From Haladaptatus halobius (GTDB lineage Archaea > Halobacteriota > Halobacteria > Halobacteriales > Haladaptataceae), in contig NZ_CP085336.1 in NCBI RefSeq assembly GCF_020618475.1, positions 248,001-312,000 of the forward strand: DNA of 64,000 nt, written 5' to 3'. Below the pieces are notes generated by a model, which saw only the letters and a program-made list of their open reading frames with translations, did not search any database and had not been told where the DNA came from. Shown here piece after piece: positions 51,361-61,347 of this stretch (its first letter is position 1; every line of letters begins with the position of its first letter). The translations under genes were made by a program, and so were the position numbers.

Positions 51361-52602
51361 TTACGCGGCTTCCAGGCGGTTTGCACCCGCGACGAGTCCG
51401 GCCCCAAGCACACCGAGCGCCCCCGCCACCGCGAACGCCGGAGCGTAGCTGGCGAACGCATCGTAGACGACGCCCGCGGCCGGCGGGGCGAGCAACCCGG
51501 AGATCGCGAACGAGACGGAGACGAGCCCGAAGACGACGTTGATGTTGTCGGCACCGAACAGATCGGCGGTGAGCGGTGAGAGCAACGCTCCGTTCCCGCC
51601 ATAGGCAGCGCCATAGACGAGTGCGAACAGGTAGACGCCAAGCGCGGAGCCGGTTGCAGTCAGCGCAAGCGTCGACAGGCCCATCACGGCCGAACAGGTG
51701 ACGAACACGCGAACCCGGCCGAACCGATCGGAGACGAGGCCAATCACGAGTCGGGAGAGGCTCGTCGCACCCCCGACCAGGCCGAGCGCCCATACGCCGA
51801 CGCTGCGGCCCATGCCGGCATCCGTCGTGTAGACGACGAGGTGGGCGAAGACGACGTAGAGCGTCGCGTAGATGCCGACCCACCCGAGCAGCACGAGGAG
51901 GAACGACGGTGTCCGGGCGACGCCGACGGTCTCGCGGAGCTGATCCCGCCAAGAGGTCATCCGGCGCTCGGTGACGAGACCATCCGGAAACTCGCCCGTC
52001 GCGTCGATGTCGAGCTGGTGCGGATCGCCGGCGATGACCGTGACCGCGATGGCGAGCAGCGCGAGCGCGACGATCAGGAAGAGCGCATAGGTCGACCGCC
52101 ACCCGATGGCGACGATGAGCGTGGAGGCCGCGGGCGTGGCAAGTAACATCCCGACGCCCGTCCCCGCACTGGCGAGACCGCCGGCGAAACCCCGGCGCCG
52201 GCCGAACCACCGGGGGACGGTCGCGAACGCGACCACGTAGACAATGCTCAATCCGAGCGACGTGACGACGCCGTAGAAGAGCATGACCTGTACGAACGAC
52301 GTGCTGAGGGCGACGCCACCTAAGCCGACTGCGAGCAGCCCCATCGCGCCGAGTAGCAGCCGTCGAGTCCCGTAGCGGTCGACGAAGCCTCCGATGACGG
52401 CCGCACCGACGTACATCACGAACGTCTGGACGCCGAAGACAAGTGACGTCTCGCCACGAGAGCGGCCGAACTCGATGAGCATCCGGTCGAAGAAGACGCC
52501 GAACGAGTACGAGATGCCGAAGACGACCAGCGAGCCGAGAAAGCACGCGCCGACCACGAACCACCCATAGTAGACGTCTGATTGCGTTATTCGCGAGTAC
52601 AT
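51361..52602 (-). CDS. MFS transporter (monocarboxylate/oxalate:formate type)
   Basis: 413 residues with 12 transmembrane helices. DVYYGWFVVGACFLGSLVVFGISYSFGVFF at the N terminus, RGETSLVFGVQTFVMYVGAAVIGGFVDRYGTRRLL (MFS motif A: GxxxDRxGxRR) and GLVSDRFGRVRV in the second half match OFA/monocarboxylate-type MFS. It probably imports an organic acid for the downstream catabolic genes. GC-rich. A short gap separates it from the acyl-CoA ligase on the same strand. Confidence 0.88.
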   Translation of the reverse strand: MYSRITQSDVYYGWFVVGACFLGSLVVFGISYSFGVFFDRMLIEFGRSRGETSLVFGVQTFVMYVGAAVIGGFVDRYGTRRLLLGAMGLLAVGLGGVALSTSFVQVMLFYGVVTSLGLSIVYVVAFATVPRWFGRRRGFAGGLASAGTGVGMLLATPAASTLIVAIGWRSTYALFLIVALALLAIAVTVIAGDPHQLDIDATGEFPDGLVTERRMTSWRDQLRETVGVARTPSFLLVLLGWVGIYATLYVVFAHLVVYTTDAGMGRSVGVWALGLVGGATSLSRLVIGLVSDRFGRVRVFVTCSAVMGLSTLALTATGSALGVYLFALVYGAAYGGNGALLSPLTADLFGADNINVVFGLVSVSFAISGLLAPPAAGVVYDAFASYAPAFAVAGALGVLGAGLVAGANRLEAA

Positions 52603-52719
52603 TCACACCTATCGGGAGCATGCAGTCGGATCGCGGTTCTCGTTCCGCAAGGCGAGATCGACGGATAGGTAACCCACGCGCTCATCGGCGGGCCAAGCGG
52701 GGCGGTCGGCGACTCAATC

Positions 52720-54375
52720 TCAATCATCGTCACCGACGTTCTCATTCCCCTCACTGCTCCCTCCAGGGGCACGGGGGAGGTCAGCATCCTCATAGCTCTC
52801 GCGGAGCCGTTTCTTGTCGAACTTTCCGGTCGCGGTCTTTGGCACGCTATCGACGAAGATGATGTTGTCCGGGAGCCACCAACGCGGATATGACTCCTCA
52901 AGGAACGCCAGCACGTCGTCGGCCGTGAGATCCGCCCCTGATTTCGGCTTGATGCACGCGACCGGACGCTCGCGCCACCGGTCGTGCGGGACGGCGATGA
53001 CAGCTGCCTCGGTGATGTCGTCGTGTTCCATGAGCTCATTCTCTAGATCGATGCTGGAGATCCACTCACCGCCGCTCTTGATGATGTCCTTTGCGCGATC
53101 GACGAGTTCGAGATAGCCGTCTGCGTCGACCGTCGCGATATCGCCAGTCCGCAGCCAGCCATCCTCGAAGCCCTCCTCGTTCGCCTCCGGTCGGTTGTAG
53201 TACTCGGAGACGACGGTCGGCCCACGAACGTACAGTTCGCCGACCGACTCACCGTCCCACGGCAGCTCCTCGCCGTTATCGTCGACGAGTTTCATCTCCA
53301 CGCCCGGGGAGAGCAGTCCCTGCTTGGCTCGCTTCTCGAACCGCTTCTCCCGGCTCCATCCGTGCATATGGCTCTTCGGACGTGAGACACTCCCGATGCT
53401 CATCGTCTCGGTCATTCCCCACGCATGCTCGAGGACGACATCATACTCGTCCTCGAAGCGCCGCATTACCGCGCTCGGCGCCGCGCTCCCGCCGACGACG
53501 ATGCGATCGAGGCTGCTGATGTCGGCGTCATGATCGTCGAGGTAGTCGAGCAGGTTGATCCAGACGGTCGGCACGCCGGCGGTCAGGGTGACTTCCTCCT
53601 CCTCGATGAGGCGAGCGAGCGTCGCCGGATCCGGCGATGGTCCGGGATAAACCTGCTTCGCTCCCGCCATCGCCGCAGAGAACGGAAATTCCCAGGAGTT
53701 GACGTGATACATTGGGACGACATGCATGATTACGTCGCTCTCGTCGACGCCGATGGCCGACGGTGTCGCCACCATCATCGCATGACTGTAGATCATCTTC
53801 TGGGTGTACTCGACGCCTTTCGGTTTCCCGGTCGTTCCAGACGTGTAACACATGCCCGCCGGCTGGTCTTCTGAGAGGTCGGGCCACTCGAGTGGATCGG
53901 CATCAGCCACTAGCTCCTCGACGGTAGAGACGCAATCGAGATCGGTCTTGGGATGTTCATCGCTAAGTACGATGACCTCACGAACGTCGTCGAAGCGGTC
54001 CCAGAGCCGCTCGATCGTCTTGAACGGCTCACCGGGGTCAACGAGAAGCACTTCGTCCTGAGCGTCGTTAACGATGTACTCGACGTGGTCGTCGGGGAGG
54101 ACAGCGTTGATCGTGTGAAGCTGGGCGCCCATCAACGGGATCGCGAAGTACGCTTCGTAGTGGCGATGGGTGTTCCAGCCGACCGTTCCGACCCGGTCGC
54201 CCGATTCGACGCCAAGCGCCGACAGCGCACCCGCGAGTGCCCGCGTTCGGTCACCGAACTTCTGGTAGGTGTAGCGCGTCTTGCCGTCTGGACCCCGAGA
54301 GACGATCTCTTTCTCAGGAAAGAGATTCGTTGCGCGCCAGTAAAATGGCTGTAATGTGAGATCCGTAGACACCAT
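52720..54375 (-). CDS. Acyl-CoA synthetase (AMP-forming), medium/long-chain type
   Basis: 551 residues. The AMP-binding P-loop CYTSGTTGKPKGVEYT near residue 190, the A5 motif WGMTETMSIGS, A7 DGWLRTGDIATVDADGYLELVDRAKDIIKSGGEWISSIDLEN and A10 PKTATGKFDKKRLRE are all intact. It activates a fatty or branched organic acid as its CoA thioester in the cytoplasm. Located with the MFS transporter and the HAD gene, facing the rest of the island. Substrate unknown. Confidence 0.93.
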   Translation of the reverse strand: MVSTDLTLQPFYWRATNLFPEKEIVSRGPDGKTRYTYQKFGDRTRALAGALSALGVESGDRVGTVGWNTHRHYEAYFAIPLMGAQLHTINAVLPDDHVEYIVNDAQDEVLLVDPGEPFKTIERLWDRFDDVREVIVLSDEHPKTDLDCVSTVEELVADADPLEWPDLSEDQPAGMCYTSGTTGKPKGVEYTQKMIYSHAMMVATPSAIGVDESDVIMHVVPMYHVNSWEFPFSAAMAGAKQVYPGPSPDPATLARLIEEEEVTLTAGVPTVWINLLDYLDDHDADISSLDRIVVGGSAAPSAVMRRFEDEYDVVLEHAWGMTETMSIGSVSRPKSHMHGWSREKRFEKRAKQGLLSPGVEMKLVDDNGEELPWDGESVGELYVRGPTVVSEYYNRPEANEEGFEDGWLRTGDIATVDADGYLELVDRAKDIIKSGGEWISSIDLENELMEHDDITEAAVIAVPHDRWRERPVACIKPKSGADLTADDVLAFLEESYPRWWLPDNIIFVDSVPKTATGKFDKKRLRESYEDADLPRAPGGSSEGNENVGDDD

Positions 54376-54479
54376 GGTCTGCCGTGATAGATGGTATCCC
54401 TCATCATTAATCCTTGCGACTGTGACAGTTTACTCGATACGTTAACCGGCGGTGGTTTCATCCCAGCGGCCCACTAACG

Positions 54480-55184
54480 ATGGGCGTGAACGACAATACA
54501 ACCGACTGGGCAGCCGTGTTCTGGGATATCGGCGGCGTGCTCTTAGCTATCGAGTCGGCACGCACATCGCATCGGCGTTTCATCGAGGCATTGGCCCGTG
54601 AGCATGGTCTTCTGGCATCTGTCAACGAGGCGCTCGAGACATGGCGAACCGAGATCGGCCGCTACTTCCGCGAACGGGAGGGGACGGAGTTCCGCTCGTC
54701 GCAGGTTGCGTATCGAATCGCCGTCGAAGCGGTGATCGGCGAACCCATTCCTCAGAACGAGTGGCGGTCGCTGTTCGAGCAGGTCCAACGAAAGACGCTT
54801 CGGCCAAATCCCGGAGCCGTCGAGACGGTCGAACGACTCGCGACGACCGATCTCCACGTCGGAATTATCAGCGATATCGACGGTGCCGAAGCGCAGCTTA
54901 TCTTAGAGTGTTTCGGCCTTGAAGACGCGTTCGACTCGATCACGACTTCCCAATCGGTCGGCCAGACGAAACCCGCGCCGGCAATGTTCAAGACGGCACT
55001 GGGGAAGGCCGACGTTCTCCCGTCAAGCGCCCTCATGATCGGGGATCGGTATAAACACGACATGGCAGGGGCGGCCGATGTCGGTCTCCAGACCGTCGCG
55101 TATGGCGCTGACGACGGCCCGGCTGTCGACTATCGCGTCGACGATCTACGCGATATTCTTGATATCGTCGATGCCCGGTGCTAA
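54480..55184 (+). CDS. HAD-superfamily hydrolase
   Basis: 234 residues. Motif I WDIGGVLL with the nucleophile Asp (the usual second Asp is Gly, as in some HAD phosphatase-like proteins), motif II GIISDID with Ser/Asp, motif III KPAPAMFKTAL and motif IV GDRYKHDMAGA. The helical cap (EALAREHGLLASVNEALETWRTEIGRYFRER) is C1-type. Possible phosphatase, dehalogenase or phosphonatase-type hydrolase. Divergent from the acyl-CoA ligase, sharing a short promoter region. Substrate not determined. Confidence 0.85.
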   Translation: MGVNDNTTDWAAVFWDIGGVLLAIESARTSHRRFIEALAREHGLLASVNEALETWRTEIGRYFREREGTEFRSSQVAYRIAVEAVIGEPIPQNEWRSLFEQVQRKTLRPNPGAVETVERLATTDLHVGIISDIDGAEAQLILECFGLEDAFDSITTSQSVGQTKPAPAMFKTALGKADVLPSSALMIGDRYKHDMAGAADVGLQTVAYGADDGPAVDYRVDDLRDILDIVDARC

Positions 55185-55320
55185 GGATTCTCCGTGAGCG
55201 ACGTTCTGGATGCGCAGCCGAGCGGTGAACATTATCGTTTAACGCCGTGACACGCGGACAAATTGGAGAGGATCTCTTCCCAGAAAGCGTCGGTTGCTGG
55301 TAACCATGTCACACTTACCG

Positions 55321-55925
55321 TTACCGTGGTGCTGAGCAGATCTGCTTACAAATTTTCGAGCCCCATCCGACGAACTCAACCTCGGTGTCGACCTGCAGTG
55401 TATCAAGTACGCGAGATAGACCGAGATAGTTCCCTGCGAGCATGCCGATGCCAAGCCGATTTCGTCGGTGTAATAGGTACTGAGCCGTTGGTGAGTCGCA
55501 TCGTCGACTGATCCCGTGACGAAACGCTCCGTGTAGTCGATGATGGACGCAATGCTTGCATCGAACCGATCGACGTCACCACTGGAGATCGCCCTGATCT
55601 CCGTCGGTGTTAGCCCCTCATCAAGTGCAACGCGGACGTGTTGGTACCACTCGGTCACTGAGCCAGTATGATACGCGACAGACAGAATAACGAACTACCG
55701 CTCTCAAGTGGTCAAACCGGTCTCATCTCAGACTACCGAACCATACGTCTGGAACGCCTCTAAGAGGTCGACGTTGTTCGTCATCGTACGATAGACGTTC
55801 AAGGTCTCGCCCCGTAAGGAATGGGCGCGATCTGCAATGGACTCGGGCTCATCGGAGAGGGTGTCGAGCAAGGAATGATTCTCTAGAGGGAGTTCTGCTT
55901 GGTCAACGTAGGGGATCCGTGGCAT
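55321..55925 (-). pseudogene. Carboxymuconolactone decarboxylase-family gene, multiply broken
   Basis: From ATG 55925: RIPYVDQAELPLENHSLLDTLSDE and GETLNVYRTMTNNVDLLEAFQTYGS, then TGA, TGA and TAG within 17 codons of each other (where CGA/CGG-type arginines would be expected), then VAYHTGSVTEWYQHVRVALDEGLTPTEIRAISSGDVDRFDAS in the same frame, and after a frameshift LSRVLDTLQVDTEVEFVGWGS to the end. The CMD fold normally gives gamma-carboxymuconolactone decarboxylase or AhpD-like peroxidase activity; here it is dead. Confidence 0.75.
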
Positions 55926-56104
55926 GCCATGACATGTGATTTCTGCTCGAATAAGCGTGTGGTTGCAGATCACGAAAGGACGAGATAGGCTCAAACGCCA
56001 GAGTTAGCTACTGAGGGAGATACGGATTTCCTGATAGAGAACTCCCAGAAACTCGTTTTCAACGATGGTACCGATGATACCTCAACGGACAGGCCAGTAT
56101 TCTA

Positions 56105-57008
56105 TCAAATATCGGCGGAGTTGAGACGGTAGTCTTCGAGGGTATCTTCGTCGAGTGTAACGCCAAGTTCTGGCTCCTCAGGGGCAGGAATGTTCCCACC
56201 ATTATGGACATAAATCGCTTCGGGGTTCTCGATGTATGGGGCCAGCGACGTATTCACCCGGACCTCGGCGTCTTCGCCAAGGACAGCAAATCGTTGAGCA
56301 AACAGGCGCGACTGGCCGCAGAGACGTGAAGACTAGCCGCGTAGTTGATGGCCAGACCCAATGCATCGGGAGAAGGCGCTTGTTGAACGCTTCGACGAGA
56401 TGTGCAACACGCATCGCGCTGGTGATACCGCCAACATAATCGAGTGAGGGTTGGTAGATTTCCAGTACATTTGCGCGGAGGTGATTTACTGCAGGGTAGT
56501 GCGGTGTGTGGGTCTGATAGCCTGCAATCGGCACTGACACGTGGCAGTTTAATTTTGCCTGGCCTTCGATATCTGTGTGGAAGATGGGCTATTCGAACCA
56601 CTCGAGTTCTAGTTGACTCGCTGTCTTGGCGACGGTGAGAGCCTCATCGTATGTATACGACGTATTGGTATCGATGGCGAGTCCAAAGTCCGTAGGGATG
56701 TTCTCCATCACTGTGGTAATGCGCTCGCGGTCCTCAGCGACGCCAAACCCGGCGCCGATTTTCATCGCTTCAAAGCCCTTCTCCGCCAGCCATTCCGCCG
56801 CGTCTACTAACTCGTCTGGCGATTTCTCGATCGGGAACGTGGCGTATGCCTTCACCTCACTCGCTCGTCCACTGAGGAGTTGATAGATCATACTGCGCGG
56901 TTCGACGTCGACGAGGAAGCGTTCGAAATCGGAGTAGACATACTTACAGCGGCAATACAGAGCGTAGAAAATTCTGTCATGTATCGTGGCCAGACTTCGA
57001 GATGGCAT
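56105..57008 (-). pseudogene. Enolase-superfamily (mandelate racemase/muconate lactonizing) gene, broken
   Basis: The 5' part has YVYSDFERFLVDVEPRSMIYQLLSGRASEVKAYATFP, GFEAMKIGAGFGVAEDRERI and FGLAIDTNTSYTYDEALTVAKTASQLELEWFE, followed by TAG, then in another frame PIAGYQTHTPHYPAVNHLRANVLEIYQPSLDYVGGITSAMRVAHLVEAF, then LGLAINYAASLHVSAAS in a third, ending GVTLDEDTLEDYRLNSADI. KIG is the catalytic lysine strand and AIDTN carries a metal ligand. Likely once a sugar-acid dehydratase or racemase. At least two frameshifts and one stop. Confidence 0.75.
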
Positions 57009-57107
57009 TAGCAGTATCTAGAGGATGGTTGCATTGCGGCATTCGTCTTGCACTTGGTCGCTCAGATGGTCCGAGAATATTAGGTGCTGGTCCGAGAACT
57101 GAGACCG

Positions 57108-58175
57108 ATGGCCGAGGACGGAAGTTACGAGGATCGGCTCGTGGATGAGCAACGACTCCGAGCGTACCTTGCCTCTAAGCTGGGTGAGTCTAAGACGTAT
57201 GCTATTGAATGGCATCAGGAAGGCCACTCGAATGAGACACTCTTTGTGACCTGGAACGATCGGGAACTCGTCCTGCGACGCCCGCCGCCGGGCGAAACCG
57301 CGGACACGGCGCACGACGTCGGTCGCGAGTTCCGTGTCATGGCGGCGCTCCAGGGGACAGCCGTGCCAGTCCCGCCGACGGTCCTCTACTGTGAGGACGA
57401 GTCCATTATTGGGGGTGAGTTCTATCTCATGGAGCGGGTCGACGGTGAGGTCGTCCGCCTCGTCGAACCAGACCGATTCGCGACTCCTGAGCGGCGCGCG
57501 GAGGTTGGACAGACGCTCGTCGATTCACTTGCCGCAATTCATGACTTAGACTATGAGTCGGTCGGGCTCAGCGACTTTGGGCGCCCCGAGGGCTACCTCC
57601 GCCGTCAGGTCGATCGCTGGGGGAAACAACTCGAGTGGGCAACCGGCAGGACGAACCGCCCGGAGGGACTACCAGGCCGTGAGGAGGTAGAGACGTGGCT
57701 CGACGATGCCTGTCCTGAGCCGGCGGAGCAGACACTCGTCCACGGCGACTACAAGCTCGACAATGTCATTCTCGCGCCGGGAACGCCGCCTCGCGTGAAC
57801 GCCGTCGTCGATTGGGAGCTCTGTACGTTGGGTGCGCCGCTTTCCGATCTCGGCTGGATGCTGCTATTTTGGCACGACGACCCAGATGCAGAGCCGCTAA
57901 TCCCGGAGCTGATGCCCGCGTTCACGGCTCGCGATGGATATCTGAGCCGTCGTGACCTCATCGAACGGTATGAGGAACAGATGGGTTTTACCTTCGAACA
58001 TCCGACCTTCTATCAGGTACTCGCAACGTACAAGCTGGCAGGTGTCTGTGAAATGTTCTATGCGAGATATCTCGCGGGCGACAGCGACGATCCGCTCTAT
58101 GCTGCCATGGACGAGGGAACGCCGACGCTCCTGGCGTACGCGCGCGATGCCATCCGTGGCTCCCGGGCGTGGTAA
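57108..58175 (+). CDS. ACAD10/11-type phosphotransferase (acyl-CoA kinase domain)
   Basis: 355 residues from MAEDGSYE. GHSNETLFVTWNDRELVLRRPPPGETADTAHDVGREFRVMAALQGTAVPVPPTVLYCEDESIIGGEFYLMERVDG follows the N-terminal kinase domain of ACAD10/11 closely; VHGDYKLDNVI is the catalytic loop with Asp, and VVDWELCTLGAPLSDLGWM the Mg-binding Asp. In ACAD10/11 this domain phosphorylates the hydroxyl of 4-hydroxyacyl-CoA. A separate gene here, with its dehydrogenase partner at 62226. ATG 57108 chosen over 57084. Confidence 0.88.
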   Translation: MAEDGSYEDRLVDEQRLRAYLASKLGESKTYAIEWHQEGHSNETLFVTWNDRELVLRRPPPGETADTAHDVGREFRVMAALQGTAVPVPPTVLYCEDESIIGGEFYLMERVDGEVVRLVEPDRFATPERRAEVGQTLVDSLAAIHDLDYESVGLSDFGRPEGYLRRQVDRWGKQLEWATGRTNRPEGLPGREEVETWLDDACPEPAEQTLVHGDYKLDNVILAPGTPPRVNAVVDWELCTLGAPLSDLGWMLLFWHDDPDAEPLIPELMPAFTARDGYLSRRDLIERYEEQMGFTFEHPTFYQVLATYKLAGVCEMFYARYLAGDSDDPLYAAMDEGTPTLLAYARDAIRGSRAW

Positions 58176-58414
58176 CGAGCTTAGAAACACGCTCCTTCAA
58201 GAAATCTGAGTGTTGGCGATCCCATCAAATCACACCCGTCCACTAAGACGGGCAAGCGTCAGAGTGCATCACGTTCATCGCTCCCTCCCTCAACCGATTC
58301 ACGGCACCGCAAATGCCAGCAAGAGTCAATGGTCCACAACCTCATTACCAGCGGTCTCATCCAAGCCATCGTGATTCAGACGGTGCTCTCGGTTAGATCC
58401 ACTTCAAGCGGCCG

Positions 58415-59584
58415 TTACCAGGCCGCTTCAAGTAGGTCGACGATGTCCGACTCGGTGACTCGTTTCGGACTATTAGCCATCGCCGAGTCGTGAGCGGCGA
58501 CCGCGGCCATCGCCTCGAAATCGTCGCGGTCGACGCCCACGTCGCGGAGTCGCCACGGCACACCGATTTCCTCTTGCAGCGCTCGAATCGTCTCGCACAT
58601 CCCCTCCAGCATCGTATTGGGGTCGGTCACCTCAACACCTAGGGCACTTGCGAGACGGTGCATCCGCTCGGGAACCGCGTCGAAGGTAAAGCGGATGCCG
58701 TGGGGGAGCAGGATACTGTTGCCGTCGCCGTGTGAGACGGGGTGGCGAGCGCAGAGGGCGTGGTTGATTCCGTGATTGATGCTAATGCCGCCGACGATGC
58801 CGAAGCCGCTGAGTCCGGCGCCAAGCTGTGCAGCCACCAGTGCCTCGGGGTCGCGCTCATTGACTGCCGCTGGGAGGTTCATGACGAGAAGGTCGATGGC
58901 CTTCTCGGCGGTCGCCTGGTAGAACGGATTCTCGGCATGACCGTCAGAGTAGAGAATCTCTACCGCGTGGTCGAGCGCGTTCATCCCAGTACTGGCGATG
59001 ATCGCCGGCGGCGTCGTCGCTGTCGCGGCCGAGTCGTAGATACAGGCACGCGGCCGGATCTGCTCGTCGAGCACGACGGCCTTGTCTCCGGCCCCCTCGT
59101 CGGTGACGCCGAAGATGTCCGTCACCTCCGCGGCTGACAACGTCGTCGACACCGCAAAGACCGGCGTCTTCTCCGCCGGTAGGTCAGGTATGTACGACTC
59201 CCCAGCGGCGGTTGTCCGCGTCTTCATCTCGTGGAGGGTCCGCTCGCTCTCGGCGGAGAAAACGGAGATCGCCTTCGCCGTATCGCTGGCGCTTCCACCC
59301 CCGACGCTCACGAGTCCGTCGATATCGTGACGGTCGAACGCCTCGACGCCCGCCTCCACCGTCTGCAATGGAGTGTCGCTCCGTGCTCCGGCGTACGTCC
59401 CGGCATGCCGGTCACCGAGCGCGTCGACGATCGGCCCGATCAGCGCCTCGTTCGCGCCGACGTTCTCCCCGCAGACGATCATCGCCCGTTCGACGCCCAC
59501 ATCCGGTAGCAGTTCCGCCAGCCGGCCGAGCGCACCGTCGCCCCACAAAAATCGAGCGGTCTCATATCGATGGTCGCGTATCAT
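58415..59584 (-). CDS. Iron-containing alcohol dehydrogenase family protein
   Basis: 389 residues from MIRDHRYE. GLVSVGGGSASDTAKAISV is the NAD(P) binding turn, and NALDHAVEILYSDGHAENPF, SINHGINHALCARHPVSHGDGNSILLPH carry the iron-ligand histidines and Asp. Family members oxidise hydroxy acids or alcohols or transfer hydride between hydroxy and oxo acids. In this island it could oxidise a hydroxyacyl intermediate or its product. ATG 59584 chosen; a longer frame would add 40 unlikely residues. Monocistronic and convergent with the kinase gene. Confidence 0.9.
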   Translation of the reverse strand: MIRDHRYETARFLWGDGALGRLAELLPDVGVERAMIVCGENVGANEALIGPIVDALGDRHAGTYAGARSDTPLQTVEAGVEAFDRHDIDGLVSVGGGSASDTAKAISVFSAESERTLHEMKTRTTAAGESYIPDLPAEKTPVFAVSTTLSAAEVTDIFGVTDEGAGDKAVVLDEQIRPRACIYDSAATATTPPAIIASTGMNALDHAVEILYSDGHAENPFYQATAEKAIDLLVMNLPAAVNERDPEALVAAQLGAGLSGFGIVGGISINHGINHALCARHPVSHGDGNSILLPHGIRFTFDAVPERMHRLASALGVEVTDPNTMLEGMCETIRALQEEIGVPWRLRDVGVDRDDFEAMAAVAAHDSAMANSPKRVTESDIVDLLEAAW

Positions 59585-59802
59585 ATGACTGCCATGCGTT
59601 GCGCGATTATGAATGTTAACACGACACACCAAATCGGTGGAACGACCCCCACTACCGGTCTGGTGGAGCTGCCACGGTGAGGCGAGCTGCATGTTGCTTG
59701 GCAATGGTTTCTGTCATGACGATGTCCGATGTAGTACTCGCCTGGTCATATGTTGACTAATGGCAATATACATGTGGTGGGTGCACGTACGTCAATCCAG
59801 GA

Positions 59803-61347
59803 ATGCGAATCGAAGAGTTGCTTGACGCTCGCGTAGAGAAGACGCCAGGAAAGCCGTTTCTGACGTTTTCCGACGATCGCTACAGCTATGAGGAGACAGC
59901 CGAGATCTCGAAACGATACGCGAACATGCTCGCGTCGCTCGGCGTTGATGCCGGCGATGCGGTCGGCCTCTTCCTCCCGAACCGGCCGGAGTTTCTGTTT
60001 CTCATGTTCGCGAACGCATACCTCGACAGCGTCACGGCGCCGTCAAATCCGGAGTACACACCAAACGAGCTGCGCCACTCGCTCGAGCTCTCACAGCCGG
60101 ATATCCTCGTCACGACGCCCGAACTCATAGAGGTCGCCGAGCAAGCAGCGACAGAGACATCTGTGACGCGAATTCTGACGACCGACCCCATCCCCGACTA
60201 TGAATCACTGTCGGTGCTTACGACCGACCAGCTGACCGCGGTCGACCCACACGATGGCGATGAGAGCTCCGTCGGCCTCCACATTTACACCTCCGGGACA
60301 ACGGGACCACCGAAGGCCGTCGAGTGCCAACACGAGAACTGGACGCGCAGCGCCATCGATTTTCAAAAGCGGATGGGGTTCATGTTCCAGGATACACTCT
60401 TTAGCGCCTTGCCCCTGTTCCACGCCAACGCGCAGATCTATTCGACGCTCGGCGCCGCGGCGGCGGGGGCGGAGGTCGTCATCTACGAACGGTTCTCCTC
60501 ATCACAGTGGTGGGACTGGTGTCGTGACCACGGCGTGACGGAGTTCAACGCGATGGGGAGCATGCTCAAGATGCTCGACAATGTGCCCGAGTCACCCGAT
60601 GATGCCGACCATCCGGTCGAACTCGTGTTTTCGGCCGGCACACCGCCGGAGCTCATCGAACCGTTCGAAGAGCGATTCGGCCTTCGTGTCGTCGAAGGGT
60701 ACTCACTCACTGAGGATCCGCTCCTCTTGCTCAATCCAACTGAGCCTGAGAAACGCCGGATCGGGAGCATCGGACTGCCGCCGGCGGAGAAGCGGATTCG
60801 GATCGTCGACGACGACGGAGAGCCCGTCTCAACGGGCGAGAGGGGTGAGATTGTCCAGCAGTGTCCGGCGCTCATGGCCGGCTACCATCGCCAGCCCGAG
60901 AAGACTGCGGAGGCGGTGGTCGACGGTTGGTTCTACACGGGCGACTACGGAAAGATGGACGAGGACGGCTTCGTCTACTTCCTTGACCGAAAGAAAGACA
61001 TCGTCCGCCGTGGTGGCGAGAACATCTCCTCCTATGAGGTCGAGGGCGTCATCAAGGCACTTGATCCGGTCGATGAGGTGGCGGTCATCCCCAGTCCTGA
61101 TGAGTTCTATACGGAGGTCGTCAAGACGCTCGTCCGAGTCAAAGACGGTCATCAACTGACCGAAGAGGAGATCATCGCCACCTGCCAATCCCATCTCGCA
61201 CCGTTTAAGATTCCGCGGTATGTCGAATTCGTCGATGAGTTCCCGTACACGCCGACCGGGAAGATCCAAAAACAGAAGCTCCGTACGCGCGAGCGCGAGA
61301 ATGACCCTGAGCACTGGGATCGCGAGGCTACGGAGGCGAGCAGATGA
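59803..61347 (+). CDS. Acyl-CoA synthetase (AMP-forming), class-I adenylate-forming enzyme
   Basis: 514 residues. IYTSGTTGPPKAVECQHEN (P-loop; the usual Lys near the end of the loop is kept as GPPKA), VEGYSLTEDPLLLLNP at the A5 position, GWFYTGDYGKMDEDGFVYFLDRKKDIVRRGGENISSYEVEG and TPTGKIQKQKLR (A10 catalytic lysine). Similar to crotonobetaine/fatty acyl-CoA ligases. Heads an operon with an SDR (ATGA overlap) and then the acyl-CoA dehydrogenase; likely activates the acid that enters the pathway. Confidence 0.92.
   Translation: MRIEELLDARVEKTPGKPFLTFSDDRYSYEETAEISKRYANMLASLGVDAGDAVGLFLPNRPEFLFLMFANAYLDSVTAPSNPEYTPNELRHSLELSQPDILVTTPELIEVAEQAATETSVTRILTTDPIPDYESLSVLTTDQLTAVDPHDGDESSVGLHIYTSGTTGPPKAVECQHENWTRSAIDFQKRMGFMFQDTLFSALPLFHANAQIYSTLGAAAAGAEVVIYERFSSSQWWDWCRDHGVTEFNAMGSMLKMLDNVPESPDDADHPVELVFSAGTPPELIEPFEERFGLRVVEGYSLTEDPLLLLNPTEPEKRRIGSIGLPPAEKRIRIVDDDGEPVSTGERGEIVQQCPALMAGYHRQPEKTAEAVVDGWFYTGDYGKMDEDGFVYFLDRKKDIVRRGGENISSYEVEGVIKALDPVDEVAVIPSPDEFYTEVVKTLVRVKDGHQLTEEEIIATCQSHLAPFKIPRYVEFVDEFPYTPTGKIQKQKLRTRERENDPEHWDREATEASR

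Noticed and set aside
51308..52621. 437-codon minus-strand frame over the MFS gene
   Set aside because: Extremely Arg-rich shadow of the MFS frame; the MFS frame has all expected helices and motifs.
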